A stretch of DNA of 64,000 nucleotides from Iodidimonas nitroreducens (GTDB lineage: Bacteria > Pseudomonadota > Alphaproteobacteria > Sphingomonadales > Rhodothalassiaceae): assembly GCA_000710935.1 (NCBI GenBank), contig BAYV01000009.1:124001-188000 (forward strand), given 5' to 3'. Both the position numbers and the translations under genes were made by a program. The notes under the pieces were generated by a model, which saw only the letters and a program-made list of their open reading frames with translations, did not search any database and had not been told where the DNA came from. Shown piece after piece: positions 10,946-20,555 of this stretch (positions are counted from its first letter, which is position 1; each line of letters begins with the position of its first letter).

Positions 10946-10979
10946 AAAGACAGGGTCATGTGATGATCCTGTCTTTTTT
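10946..10979 (+). terminator. Plus-strand terminator with no protein gene upstream
   Basis: Stem AAAGACAGG with CCTGTCTTT (10946-10954 with 10968-10976), extended inward by a TCAT/ATGA pairing, then a T run. The tail favours the plus strand, where no protein gene precedes it; it fits the candidate 6S RNA. On the minus strand it could weakly end the TonB receptor transcript. Confidence 0.75.
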
Positions 10980-11101
10980 TATGGCTATTATCCTTCAGGC
11001 ATTTGCCTGACTTTTCGCATGTCATCAGATCTTATTGCTTTGAAGGGGCAGATATTTCATGCCCCTTCACGAGCAAAACGATGTTGCAAAAACGACTGGC
11101 T

Positions 11102-13426
11102 CTAGAAATTGGCCCGCAATTCAACACCCCATAAGGGCGGCGGATTGATAAAGCCGGTCAGATTATTGAAATCAATGCCTCCGCGCAGGAATGTTTGATC
11201 CGTGATATTGCGACCATAAAGCGCAAAATCAAAGCGACCATCATTCAACTTCGCCCCCATGCGCACGCCACCAACAGCATTGGTGCCATTGCTGAATTCC
11301 TGCGAATTATAGAGGAAGAAATTGGATTTCGTGGTCAGCGCCCAATCGGTGAACAGATAAAACTCATGGGATTCACCAAAGGGGATGCCGTAACGGGCTG
11401 TCCAATTAGCAATCCAGCGCGGCGCATTCGGAAGACGGTTTCCATCAATGGAAATCAGGCCATCGACAATTGGATTATCGATGACACAGGTCTGCGGACA
11501 AACCCCATTAATCCCGCCCGGAAAGGGAACACGAATATCGGGATCATTGATCTTGGTGAAATTATAGCTCATGCCTGCGGTCAGCCTCAAAGCCGAGGTC
11601 ACAGCCCATTCCGCATCCATTTCAAAGCCCCGACCATCCGAATCCTGTGCATTCAAAAGCCGGGCCGTATTGACATCGCCACCAACCGCCGTGAGCTGCT
11701 GATCATCCATATCATAATTGAAGGCCGATACATTGAGCCGCAGGCGATTATCAAACAATTCGGTTTTGAAACCAGCCTCAATAGATAGAATTGTTTCAGA
11801 GTCAGCCACCGTGATATCATCTGCAAAGGTAATGCGACCTTGTATGGAAGGCGCGCGAAAGCTCCGGGCAATCCGGCTATAAACTGTGGTATTGCTGCTT
11901 AGATCATAATTGACACTGGCATCCCAACTGATCACCTCATCACTTGTGGAGCGAAAACTTAAAGGCAGGGGGCCAGGACCGCCCAAAGTTCTTTCCGCCT
12001 GAAAATCCTTATCTTCCTCGGTATAGCGAACGCCACCGGCCACCGTCAGTCTGGGGGTCAGATGAATATCGACCGAACCAAAAATCCCCCAGGCTTCGGT
12101 TTGCTGTCTTTGGCTGGCAGCCCCATTCAGAGCGTTATTGTTCAAGGTGTCGAAGCCGAAATTATTGATCCTGATATCATCCGAGAAATAGAAAAAACCG
12201 GCTTGGAAATCAAAGATCCCAAGACCTTCGCCGGCAACTCTGAATTCCTGTGTCCATTGATCAAGATCAGGCACATCCGAGCCTGAAGCCGAAGGAAAGG
12301 GGATGAAACCGGGTCCGAAATTCCCTTCGCCCAAAAATGCAGCACCAAAACCGCCATCAATGTCCCCGCGCCCGATCGGTTTGCTGGCATTTTCGAAGCC
12401 GGTAATCGATGTGAAGGTCAAGGGCCCCCGCACATAATCCATGCTCAGGCTAGCGCCCCTTAAATCCAGCCCCTGATCATTTTCGCCGTCCTGGAAAACC
12501 TGATCCCGCCGAAACCCGTCCACAAAGCCCCCGCCGGGCGCGATGATATTGGCCCGGAAGATTTCTGAATCGCCATCAAAGCTGCGGGCGTGAAAATTCA
12601 GCAAGGCAGAAAAATTTTCTGTAGGCGTGTAGAGAAACTGCACCCGGCCGCCAATATCGTTCAAACGGCCCAATTCCAAAGTATTGGCAGGCGCATTTTC
12701 CGCCAGATTATCAATATAATCATCCTGATGCTGTAATCGCCCGGAAACGCGCGCCGCCAAAACACCATCAATGATCGAGCCACCCATGGCGCCTTCAAAT
12801 TGGAAGCTGTTGAACCGTCCATAACTGGCCAAGGCATAGGCATCGAATTCATGGGTTGGTTTGCGGGTTTCGATTTTTACGATCCCAGCCGGTGTGTTGC
12901 GTCCGAAAAGCGTACCTTGCGGCCCGCGCAAAACTTCGATCCGCTCGATATCGAACATCATCTGACTTTTGAGCAGGACATTTTCTTTCACAACGCCATC
13001 GACATAAATCCCAACCGGCTGTGAAGCATTCAGATCAAAATCTGTATTGCCAAGACCGCGAATATAAAAACGCGGCATGATATTCCCATTCGAGCCTTCG
13101 GCATTGAGACTGGGAACACGCCCGGCCAAATCGCGAATATCTGAACCCGGTGATGTTAAAACATCCAAAGCATCACCGCCAAATGTTGCCACCGATGATG
13201 GAACATCACGCAAAGATTGTGTGCGCTTTTGTGCCGTCACCATAATTTCTTCAAGAACCAGAGATCCCTCTCGTGAAGAGTTCTGTTCAGACTGCGTAGT
13301 CCTTGATTCATCAGACTGTAAAGTTTCAGCTATTGAAAAAGATGGACAACTGATTATAAATATTGAGAATAAATTTCTTGAAAAACGAGAGTATAGCTTA
13401 GGAGTTTTTGTCTGTTGATTTGGCAT
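11102..13426 (-). CDS. TonB-dependent outer-membrane receptor
   Basis: Outer-membrane beta-barrel receptor of about 774 residues that imports a ligand with TonB energy. It has a signal peptide (LFSIFIISCPSFSIAE), a TonB-box-like EEIMVTAQKR after the mature N-terminus, a plug domain (about residues 75-185, with DVPSSVATF and VLRGPQGTLFGRNTPAG) and a long barrel ending in an aromatic residue (ELRANF). The ligand is not predictable; the plug style is that of the many receptors of sphingomonad-like and related bacteria. ATG at 13426 has AAGGAAAGG upstream; an in-frame GTG at 13453 has none. The gene's 5' end and upstream 150 bp are much more AT-rich than the neighbours, and it splits DUF1467 from proS, suggesting insertion. 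Confidence 0.9.
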   Translation of the reverse strand: MPNQQTKTPKLYSRFSRNLFSIFIISCPSFSIAETLQSDESRTTQSEQNSSREGSLVLEEIMVTAQKRTQSLRDVPSSVATFGGDALDVLTSPGSDIRDLAGRVPSLNAEGSNGNIMPRFYIRGLGNTDFDLNASQPVGIYVDGVVKENVLLKSQMMFDIERIEVLRGPQGTLFGRNTPAGIVKIETRKPTHEFDAYALASYGRFNSFQFEGAMGGSIIDGVLAARVSGRLQHQDDYIDNLAENAPANTLELGRLNDIGGRVQFLYTPTENFSALLNFHARSFDGDSEIFRANIIAPGGGFVDGFRRDQVFQDGENDQGLDLRGASLSMDYVRGPLTFTSITGFENASKPIGRGDIDGGFGAAFLGEGNFGPGFIPFPSASGSDVPDLDQWTQEFRVAGEGLGIFDFQAGFFYFSDDIRINNFGFDTLNNNALNGAASQRQQTEAWGIFGSVDIHLTPRLTVAGGVRYTEEDKDFQAERTLGGPGPLPLSFRSTSDEVISWDASVNYDLSSNTTVYSRIARSFRAPSIQGRITFADDITVADSETILSIEAGFKTELFDNRLRLNVSAFNYDMDDQQLTAVGGDVNTARLLNAQDSDGRGFEMDAEWAVTSALRLTAGMSYNFTKINDPDIRVPFPGGINGVCPQTCVIDNPIVDGLISIDGNRLPNAPRWIANWTARYGIPFGESHEFYLFTDWALTTKSNFFLYNSQEFSNGTNAVGGVRMGAKLNDGRFDFALYGRNITDQTFLRGGIDFNNLTGFINPPPLWGVELRANF

Positions 13427-13600
13427 TTTTGTAGACCTTTCCTTCCTGAACACATCAGAAATTCCATTACTACAAGATAATTTGGTGTTTAACCAGAATT
13501 ACCGAATTAAATTTTTAAGGCAAAACGCTGACGATTATATTTATTTCCAAACAATCATTAAAATATTTAAAGTAGTAAAAACAACAAACAGAGCAGGCCC

Positions 13601-13822
13601 TTAGGCGATAAATATATAAAAAAACACCCACAAAATCGCGGCGATGATGCTTGCAGCCCCGGCTTTTCGCCAGATCATCGGGCGCACGGGGGCGCTTCCC
13701 GGGGTTCCGGGGATCGTGTCATCGGTCGATTCATCTTGTGATGTGACGCCGATAGGCAGGGCCATGAAAAAAACCAGCCACCACAGCACAAGATAAACCA
13801 TTATTCCCGTTACATAAGACAT
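13601..13822 (-). CDS. DUF1467 family protein
   Basis: 73-residue membrane protein with two helices: TGIMVYLVLWWLVFFMALPIG at the N-terminus and AASIIAAILWVFFYIFIA at the C-terminus, separated by an acidic then basic loop. The pattern WWLVFFMALPIGV is that of DUF1467, a small family found in alphaproteobacteria, commonly beside methylmalonyl-CoA epimerase and RNase J as here. Function unknown. It follows mce by 12 nt on the same strand. Confidence 0.85.
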   Translation of the reverse strand: MSYVTGIMVYLVLWWLVFFMALPIGVTSQDESTDDTIPGTPGSAPVRPMIWRKAGAASIIAAILWVFFYIFIA

Positions 13823-13834
13823 GCTTGATCCAGA

Positions 13835-14242
13835 TCAGACCTGTTCGATTTCAACCAGAGTTCCGTTGAAATCCTTCGGGTGCAAAAAAAGCACCGGCTT
13901 GCCATGGGCCCCGATCTTTGGCTCATCATCACCCAATATCCGCAAGCCATCCGCCAAGAGCCGATCCCGGGCGGCATAGATATCATCCACCTCATAGCAC
14001 AGATGATGAATACCCCCGGCAGGATTGCGCTCCAGAAATTTGGCCACCGGGCTATTTTCGCCCAGGGGATGCAGAAATTCGATCTTGCTATTGGGCAGTT
14101 CAACGAAAACCGTGGTCACCCCATGATCGGGCTGATCTTTGGGCGATGACACCTCGGCCCCCAATGTATCGCGATAAAGCTTTGTGGCCGCCTCAAGATC
14201 AGGAACCACGATCGCCACATGATTAAGCCGTCCGATCATCAT
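13835..14242 (-). CDS. mce: Methylmalonyl-CoA epimerase
   Basis: 135-residue glyoxalase-fold enzyme that interconverts (R)- and (S)-methylmalonyl-CoA in propionate metabolism. Two beta-alpha-beta-beta-beta modules are visible: LNHVAIVVPDLEAATKLYRD at the start, with the first metal-ligand His8, and GGIHHLCYEVDDI in the middle, with the second His, ending in a Glu-containing strand GTLVEIEQV. These fit the metal-binding sites of the family. It lies between rnj and the DUF1467 gene on the same strand. Confidence 0.9.
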   Translation of the reverse strand: MMIGRLNHVAIVVPDLEAATKLYRDTLGAEVSSPKDQPDHGVTTVFVELPNSKIEFLHPLGENSPVAKFLERNPAGGIHHLCYEVDDIYAARDRLLADGLRILGDDEPKIGAHGKPVLFLHPKDFNGTLVEIEQV

Positions 14243-14276
14243 CTGTGCCTTTCGGTGAAGCTATGGATAAAAGCCG

Positions 14277-15941
14277 TCATAAGGGCTCATCATCAAAGCG
14301 GATCACCCGCACGTCAACCTGCGGATTTTTACCGGTTTTGATCCGCAGAAAACGCCGTGCAGCGATACGGGCGCTTTCCGCCACAGTTTTTTCCAGCAGC
14401 ATTTCCCGGCTCGATAAATTCGTCAGGGCCTGATCGATTTCATCGAGCAGATCGCTTTCAAGGGCACCCCCCGGCTCCATTCCCGCAACGCCTTGGGCGA
14501 TGATCTCGGGATCACCCAACAAGCTGCCATCATCTTCCTGCAGAATGACAAGGCTGACGAAACCGTTTTCCATCAAGCGCCGACGCGCATGGATGGCTTC
14601 ATGGTTCACCGCTATCACAGCCTTCCCATCAAGCACCAAACGCCCGGCGGGAGCCTGATCCACCAAAGCCAAAGGCCCCGGCGCCAGACGAATGATATCG
14701 CCATTTTTGGGGGCCAATGCGTGGGGCACGCCCAAAGATTTGGCAAAGGCCGCATGATGCTTCAAATGCCGGGCTTCGCCATGCACGGGGATGGCGATCT
14801 GTGGCTTGATCCAGCCATACATCCGTTCCAGTTCCGGCCGTCCGGGATGGCCCGAGACATGAATATCGGCATCCCGCTCGGTGATCACATCCACATCCAA
14901 AAGCGCCAGTTTATTCATCAGAAAACCCAGAACGCGCTCATTGCCGGGGATGATTTTGGATGAGAAAATCACTGTATCCCCTGCCGCGAGAGAAAGATTG
15001 CGATGATCGCCCGCCGCAATGCGTGCCAAAGCAGCTCGGGGCTCGCCCTGCCCGCCGGTGCATAAAATCAGCACTTCATTGCGGGGCAAAGACGATGCCT
15101 TGTCCTCGGGCACCGTTTCCGGCCAATCGGGGAGATAGCCGGTTTTCCGCGCCGCCTCGACGATCCGATGCATGGAGCGACCAGCCAGAACGATCTTGCG
15201 ACCATGTTTTTGCGCTACCTCCGCCACGGTTTTCAGCCGCGCCGCATTCGAAGCAAAGGTGGTGATCACCACCCGGCCTTCCAGCGTGCCAACCAGCTCG
15301 ATCAGCGCCGTGCGAACACCTTCTTCCGATCCCGATTGGCGGCTGTTAAACACATTGGTGCTATCGCCGATCATCGCCAGAATGCCGCCATCCCCCATCA
15401 GGCCCAGATCGGCCTCTGATGTGGGGCTGCCGATCTGCGGCACATCATCCAGTTTCCAATCACCGGTATGAAAAATCGTCCCATGAGGGGTTTCAATTTT
15501 CAGCCCATGGCCTTCGGGGATGGAATGGGCCAAAGGCACATAGGTCACCTTGAAACAGCCAGCTTCCAACGTGCCCCCCACCGGAATGACATGCAATGTC
15601 ACCTCATTAAGAAGACCGGCTTCGGCCAGTTTTCCCCGCACCAGTTCGGCGGTAAAGGGGGTGGCATAGATCGGGCAACGCAAGCGCTCCCACAAATAAG
15701 GAACGGCGCCGATATGATCTTCATGACCATGGGTCAGCACCAAAGCCACCAGATCATCGCGGCGATCCTCGATAAAGCCGGGATCAGGAAACACCAGATC
15801 GATGCCGGGCAACCTGTCATCGCCAAAGGTCATCCCGCAATCAACCATCAACCATTGGCCATTGCACCCGAACAAATTCATGTTCATGCCAATCTCGCCC
15901 GATCCGCCCAAGGGGCAGAACACAAGATCGTCGTCTTTCAT
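14277..15941 (-). CDS. rnj: Ribonuclease J
   Basis: Metallo-beta-lactamase/beta-CASP ribonuclease of about 554 residues with 5'-3' exonuclease and endonuclease activity in RNA maturation and decay. The zinc motif HGHEDH lies in VLTHGHEDHIGAVPYLW; the second His region is HTGDWKLDD, and the beta-CASP motifs GDSTN, TFASNAARL, GGQGEPRAAL and HVSGHPGRPEL follow. I prefer ATG at 15941, where MKDDDLVFCPLGGSGEIG matches the family start; in-frame ATG at 15956 and TTG at 15971 would overlap or abut the coaX stop. The gene sits in the coaX-rnj-mce block downstream of complex I. Confidence 0.92.
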   Translation of the reverse strand: MKDDDLVFCPLGGSGEIGMNMNLFGCNGQWLMVDCGMTFGDDRLPGIDLVFPDPGFIEDRRDDLVALVLTHGHEDHIGAVPYLWERLRCPIYATPFTAELVRGKLAEAGLLNEVTLHVIPVGGTLEAGCFKVTYVPLAHSIPEGHGLKIETPHGTIFHTGDWKLDDVPQIGSPTSEADLGLMGDGGILAMIGDSTNVFNSRQSGSEEGVRTALIELVGTLEGRVVITTFASNAARLKTVAEVAQKHGRKIVLAGRSMHRIVEAARKTGYLPDWPETVPEDKASSLPRNEVLILCTGGQGEPRAALARIAAGDHRNLSLAAGDTVIFSSKIIPGNERVLGFLMNKLALLDVDVITERDADIHVSGHPGRPELERMYGWIKPQIAIPVHGEARHLKHHAAFAKSLGVPHALAPKNGDIIRLAPGPLALVDQAPAGRLVLDGKAVIAVNHEAIHARRRLMENGFVSLVILQEDDGSLLGDPEIIAQGVAGMEPGGALESDLLDEIDQALTNLSSREMLLEKTVAESARIAARRFLRIKTGKNPQVDVRVIRFDDEPL

Positions 15942-15967
15942 GCCTTCAAATGTCATCAGAAAAAATC

Positions 15968-16771
15968 TCAATCCTCATCCGGTACCGGGGTGCATTTATG
16001 TTGGTTTTTTATAAACAACAGCCGCATGCCCGCAATTGTCAGATCATGGTCCACTTGATCGATGCTTTTCGCCCGACCGTAAAATATCTTTGCCAAGCCG
16101 CCCGTGGCGATCACCTTCATATCGGTGGCATGCTCAGCACGCAGGCGCTCATTGATGCCATCAACCAAACCCACATAGCCCCAGAATACGCCCGATTGCA
16201 TGGCCTCCAGGGTGGAACGACCTGTTACCCGGTCACTCAGCGGGGCTTCAACGGCAATACGCGGCAATTTGGCGGCGGCTTCATGCAGAGCCTTCAGGGA
16301 TAAATTAATCCCGGGGCTGATCACCCCGCCAAGATAGGCCCCATCGCCCCCAATCACATCAAATGTGGTGGCTGTGCCGAAATCCACAATCACTAAAGGC
16401 CCGCCATAGATATGATCGGCCGCGACCGCATTCACCAATCTGTCGGCGCCCACTTCCTGTGGATTATGGACCCGCACATCGACGCCTAAATCAACATTGG
16501 GATCGCCCACCACCAACGGATCGCATTGAAAATAGCGCCGGCACAACAAAACCAGATTGAGCTTGCCCTGCGGCACCACAGTCGCAATCACCGCGCCCTG
16601 AATATCGGAGACCGACATTTCAGACAGTTTCAAAAGGGCTGAAATCCAGACCATATATTCATCGGCAGTTCGCTTTTCATCGGTAGAAATGCGCCATTTG
16701 CGGATGATCGCGTCGCCATCCAGAAGGGCGAAAACGGTATTGGTATTGCCTTGATCGATCGCTAGTAGCAC
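15968..16771 (-). CDS. coaX: Type III pantothenate kinase
   Basis: 267-residue kinase for the first step of coenzyme A synthesis. The N-terminal phosphate loop LLAIDQGNTNTVFALLD, the central GADRLVNAVAADHIYGGPLVIVDFGTATTFDVI and the GGVISPGINLSLKALHEAAAKLP motif are typical of CoaX, which is unrelated in fold to CoaA. The start is GTG, with the birA stop only 3 nt upstream. It leads directly into rnj. Confidence 0.93.
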   Translation of the reverse strand: MLLAIDQGNTNTVFALLDGDAIIRKWRISTDEKRTADEYMVWISALLKLSEMSVSDIQGAVIATVVPQGKLNLVLLCRRYFQCDPLVVGDPNVDLGVDVRVHNPQEVGADRLVNAVAADHIYGGPLVIVDFGTATTFDVIGGDGAYLGGVISPGINLSLKALHEAAAKLPRIAVEAPLSDRVTGRSTLEAMQSGVFWGYVGLVDGINERLRAEHATDMKVIATGGLAKIFYGRAKSIDQVDHDLTIAGMRLLFIKNQHKCTPVPDED

Positions 16772-16774
16772 GGC

Positions 16775-17587
16775 TCACGCCCCCTTTAGCGCCGGAAACA
16801 CATCACCGGCGGTTATTCTGATCATCCCCTCATGCGGATCTGCCGCCTGCCCCTCCAATCCCAAAGATCGGGGGCGCAGCAAAAGCGCACCATCATCGGC
16901 CAAGCCGCAAAAACGCCCGCGCAATTCATTCTCTTCAAGGCGCACCACGATATCCGATCCCAAGCCGGTTGCGCGGGCCAGCCAGTCTTCCCGGATCGGG
17001 GCGAACCCTTCTTCTTCCCATTGGGCCACCCGGATTTGAGTCGAACGGCTCAGGGCCTTCAGCATATCCAATCGATCGATGGCAAGCCCGGTTGCCTTTT
17101 GCAAAGAAATAGCCGGACGTTCGCTATCATCAGGGGCGTGCAAAAGATTGACGCCCAACCCCATGACCACCCAATCCTGTTCGCTTTCCAGCAAAATCCC
17201 GGCTAGCTTTGCGCCATCGAGCAGCAGATCATTGGGCCATTTACAGAATAAACGACCCGACAAGGATTCAAAGACATGGGTCAGCGCATCATGAAGTGCA
17301 AGGGCCGCTACGAAAGACAACTGCGCCCTTTGCGATAAAGGCCGCACCGGACGATAGAGCAAGGAGGCAAATAAATTGCCATCTTTCGAAACCCATTGCC
17401 GCCCGCGCCGCCCGCGCCCTTTTTCCTGCACCCGGGCACAAATCCACAAAGGGCCCTGCGCGCCGTTCATGGCCCGCCTGCGGGCTTCATCATTGGTGCT
17501 ATCCACCTGATCAAGCCAAAGGCACGGCACCCCGCCGCCAAGAGCTATCATGCCGCTTGGCGCATTAGAAAAGCGATTGCGCTGCAA
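16775..17587 (-). CDS. birA: Biotin--[acetyl-CoA-carboxylase] ligase
   Basis: 270-residue enzyme that attaches biotin to the carboxyl carrier protein, here probably the AccB encoded at 49891-50391. The catalytic-domain motifs are DQVDSTNDEARR, the biotinyl-AMP loop KGRGRRGRQWVS, LFCKWPNDLLLDGAKLAGILLE and VVMGLGVNL. There is no N-terminal winged-helix DNA-binding domain, so it should be a ligase without the repressor role of E. coli BirA. The start at 17587 overlaps the end of nuoN by 23 nt; ATG at 17551 would avoid the overlap. Confidence 0.92.
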   Translation of the reverse strand: MQRNRFSNAPSGMIALGGGVPCLWLDQVDSTNDEARRRAMNGAQGPLWICARVQEKGRGRRGRQWVSKDGNLFASLLYRPVRPLSQRAQLSFVAALALHDALTHVFESLSGRLFCKWPNDLLLDGAKLAGILLESEQDWVVMGLGVNLLHAPDDSERPAISLQKATGLAIDRLDMLKALSRSTQIRVAQWEEEGFAPIREDWLARATGLGSDIVVRLEENELRGRFCGLADDGALLLRPRSLGLEGQAADPHEGMIRITAGDVFPALKGA

Positions 17588-18998
17588 CCCCGGCCGCTAC
17601 GGTCAAAGGCCAGATCAGCACAAGATGCAAGGGGGAATTGAGCGCCGCCGAAACAAAGCCTACAGTGGCAATCCCACGGTCTTTCAATGGTTCGATCGTT
17701 TCATTGGGCTCGTCGAAATACATCAGCTTTACGATCCGCAGATAATAGACCGCGCCCACCGTGGATGTGACAAAGCCCACCACAGCCAGCCAATAGAGCC
17801 CGGCATTAACCACCGCCAGAAACACATAAAGCTTGGCGAAAAAACCCGCCAATAAAGGAATGCCGGCCATGCTGAACATCAAGATGGCCATGGCGGCAGC
17901 CAGAGCCGGGCGCGATTTTGCAAGACCCGCCAGATCTGCGATATCTTCGGTCAGGCCATCCTTGCGGCGCATTGACAAGATCAGGGCAAAGGTGCCCGCC
18001 GTCATCACCATATAGATCGCCATATACACAAGCACCCCCTGCACCCCATCGATGGTGCCGGTGGCAAGGCCAGTGAGGGCATAGCCCATATGGGCAATCG
18101 AGCTATAGGCCATCAGCCGCTTGATATTGGTTTGCATCAGGGCCGCAAAAGCCCCCAAAACCATCGAGGCCACAGAAAGCGCAATCACCACCTGCTGCCA
18201 TTGATCAACCAGATCGGGAAAGGGCACGATCAGCGCACGGATGAACAAAGCCATCGCCGCCACCTTGGGCGCAATCCCGAAAAAGGCGGTGACGGGCGTG
18301 GGCGCACCTTCATAAACATCAGGCGTCCACATATGGAAGGGCACCGCAGAGACCTTGAAAGCCAGCCCGGAAATGAGAAAGACAATCCCAAAAATCAGGC
18401 CGATGGCATTGGCCCCATCCCCTGCCCCATAAGCGGCGATGGCTTCAAATGACGTGCTCCCCGAAAAGCCATAGATCAAAGAAATGCCATAGAGCATCAG
18501 GCCGGAACTGAGGGCACCCAGAACAAAATATTTCAATCCAGCTTCCGAAGAGCGCAGCTTATCGCGATTGAAGGCGGCAAGGATATAAAGAGACAGGCTT
18601 TGCAGTTCCAGACCAATATAAAGGGACAGCAGATCATTGGCCGAGACCATCATCATCATGCCCAGAACCGCCAGCACGATCAGAACGGGATATTCAAAAC
18701 GCGCAATCCCCCGTTCCCGCAGATATTGGCCGGAAAGGCCAAGGGCAAAAATGGCTCCGGTCAAAATCACGGTTTTCATGAACAGGGCAAAATCATCGGT
18801 GATGAAAAGCCCGCCAAAAGCCGTCACCCGGCCCGAGGATGTGGCGATCATGGTAATGAACGCGGCCAAAAACAAACCGGAGGCCAGCCAGTTTAAAAGC
18901 CCAAAGCTTTTATCTTGATTGAAGACACCGATCATCAAAAGCCCCATGGCCCCCAAAGCGAGGATCAGTTCCGGCAGAACAGTTAGAACGTCTGGCAT
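17565..18998 (-). CDS. nuoN: NADH-quinone oxidoreductase subunit N
   Basis: Antiporter-like membrane subunit of complex I, 477 residues with about 14 hydrophobic segments. Characteristic are the conserved charged positions within helices (for example LYIGLELQSLSLYILAAF and FKVSAVPFHMWTPDVYEGAPTPVTAFF) and the conserved SSIAHMGYALTG segment. It is the last gene of the nuo operon before birA. AAAGGA lies 12 nt before the ATG. Confidence 0.96.
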   Translation of the reverse strand: MPDVLTVLPELILALGAMGLLMIGVFNQDKSFGLLNWLASGLFLAAFITMIATSSGRVTAFGGLFITDDFALFMKTVILTGAIFALGLSGQYLRERGIARFEYPVLIVLAVLGMMMMVSANDLLSLYIGLELQSLSLYILAAFNRDKLRSSEAGLKYFVLGALSSGLMLYGISLIYGFSGSTSFEAIAAYGAGDGANAIGLIFGIVFLISGLAFKVSAVPFHMWTPDVYEGAPTPVTAFFGIAPKVAAMALFIRALIVPFPDLVDQWQQVVIALSVASMVLGAFAALMQTNIKRLMAYSSIAHMGYALTGLATGTIDGVQGVLVYMAIYMVMTAGTFALILSMRRKDGLTEDIADLAGLAKSRPALAAAMAILMFSMAGIPLLAGFFAKLYVFLAVVNAGLYWLAVVGFVTSTVGAVYYLRIVKLMYFDEPNETIEPLKDRGIATVGFVSAALNSPLHLVLIWPLTVAAGVAAQSLF

Positions 18999-19013
18999 GT
19001 CTCAATCAGTCCT

Positions 19014-20552
19014 TTATTGGTCATCAAGGGCAGGTTCGGCAGCCTGTGCATCAAGGGGATCGGCAATCGGAGCCGCAATCGAGACCTGATGCGCACGCAA
19101 AAGCGCCTCGACCGAAGGATTGATCACATCAAGAAAAGGCTTCGGATAAAAACCCATCCACAAAACAACGGCAATCAGCGGCACGAAAATCGCAATTTCC
19201 CGCCCATTCAAATCCCGCAATGCTTTCAGATCTTCCTTGAGGAGAGCACCAAAAAAGATCCTGCGATAAAGATAAAGCATATAGGCGGCGGCCAGAATAA
19301 CCCCCAAAGCCGCGACGAAGGCAACCCGGCTATCGGCCAGATAAGCCCCGGTGAGTGCGAGGAATTCCCCCACAAAGCCGCTGGTCCCCGGCAAGCCGAC
19401 TGAGGCCATGGCAAAGATCATGAACACCAGCGCATATTTCGGCATGATATTGACGAGGCCGCCATAGCGCGAAATCTCCCGCGTGTGGAGGCGATCATAA
19501 ACCACGCCCACGCATAAGAATAAGGCAGCGGAAACCACGCCATGGCTGAGCATCTGGAAAATACCCCCCTCAACCCCCTGTGGATTAAGGGCGAAAATCC
19601 CGATGGTCACAAAGCCCATATGGGCAATCGAGCTATAGGCAATCAGCTTTTTCATATCTTCTTGCACTAAGGCCACGAGCGAGGTGTAGACCACCGCCAC
19701 CATCGAGAGGCCAAAGACCAGCCACATCAATGTTTCAGAGGCTTCGGGGAACATGGGGATGGAAAAACGCAAGAAACCATAGCCGCCCATCTTCAGCATC
19801 ACCCCGGCCAGAATGACCGAACCCGCTGTGGGCGCTTCCACATGGGCATCGGGCAGCCAGGTGTGGACCGGCCACATGGGCATCTTCACCGCAAAAGACG
19901 CAAAGAACGCCAGCCAAAGCCATGTTTGCACATGCACCGGGAAATCGGCATCGAGCAAAGTGGGGATATCGGCTGTACCGGCATCCAGATACATCCACAA
20001 GATAGCCACCAGCATCAAAAGCGAGCCCAAAAGGGTATAGAGGAAGAATTTAAACGAGGCATAAATGCGCCGCACACCCCCCCAAACCCCAATGATCAGG
20101 AACATCGGGATCAGGCCGCCTTCAAAGAAAATATAGAACAGGAAAACATCAAGGGCGCTGAACACACCGATCATCAAGGTTTCCATGACCAGAAAGGCGA
20201 TCATATAATCCTTGACCCGGCGGGTAACCGATTGCCAGCTTGCCAGAATGCACAAAGGCATCAGGAAGGCCGTCAAAACGATAAACAGCATGGAAATGCC
20301 ATCCACACCCAGCTTGTAGCGGATGGACTCTCCGATCCAGGCATGGTCTTCAACAAGCTGAAAGCCAGCTTCGCCCACGTCGAACATGATCCACATGATG
20401 ACCGCGAGCAATAGCTCGGCCAATGTGGTGAACATGGCAACATAGCGGATATTCTGTTTTACCTGATCACTCTCGCCACGAATGGAGAGGATCAAAAGCG
20501 CGCCAAAAAGTGGAACAAGCAATAGCGCGGTCAGGATGGGCCAATCCGCCAT
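19014..20552 (-). CDS. nuoM: NADH-quinone oxidoreductase subunit M
   Basis: 512-residue proton-pumping antiporter-like subunit. It carries the family segments [46 protein letters not shown] and [17 protein letters not shown]. It follows nuoL by 3 nt, with GGAGGG at the end of nuoL serving as ribosome site, and precedes nuoN by 15 nt. The C-terminal tail after the last helix is acidic and Ala-rich. Confidence 0.96.
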   Translation of the reverse strand: MADWPILTALLLVPLFGALLILSIRGESDQVKQNIRYVAMFTTLAELLLAVIMWIMFDVGEAGFQLVEDHAWIGESIRYKLGVDGISMLFIVLTAFLMPLCILASWQSVTRRVKDYMIAFLVMETLMIGVFSALDVFLFYIFFEGGLIPMFLIIGVWGGVRRIYASFKFFLYTLLGSLLMLVAILWMYLDAGTADIPTLLDADFPVHVQTWLWLAFFASFAVKMPMWPVHTWLPDAHVEAPTAGSVILAGVMLKMGGYGFLRFSIPMFPEASETLMWLVFGLSMVAVVYTSLVALVQEDMKKLIAYSSIAHMGFVTIGIFALNPQGVEGGIFQMLSHGVVSAALFLCVGVVYDRLHTREISRYGGLVNIMPKYALVFMIFAMASVGLPGTSGFVGEFLALTGAYLADSRVAFVAALGVILAAAYMLYLYRRIFFGALLKEDLKALRDLNGREIAIFVPLIAVVLWMGFYPKPFLDVINPSVEALLRAHQVSIAAPIADPLDAQAAEPALDDQ

Positions 20553-20555
20553 ACC

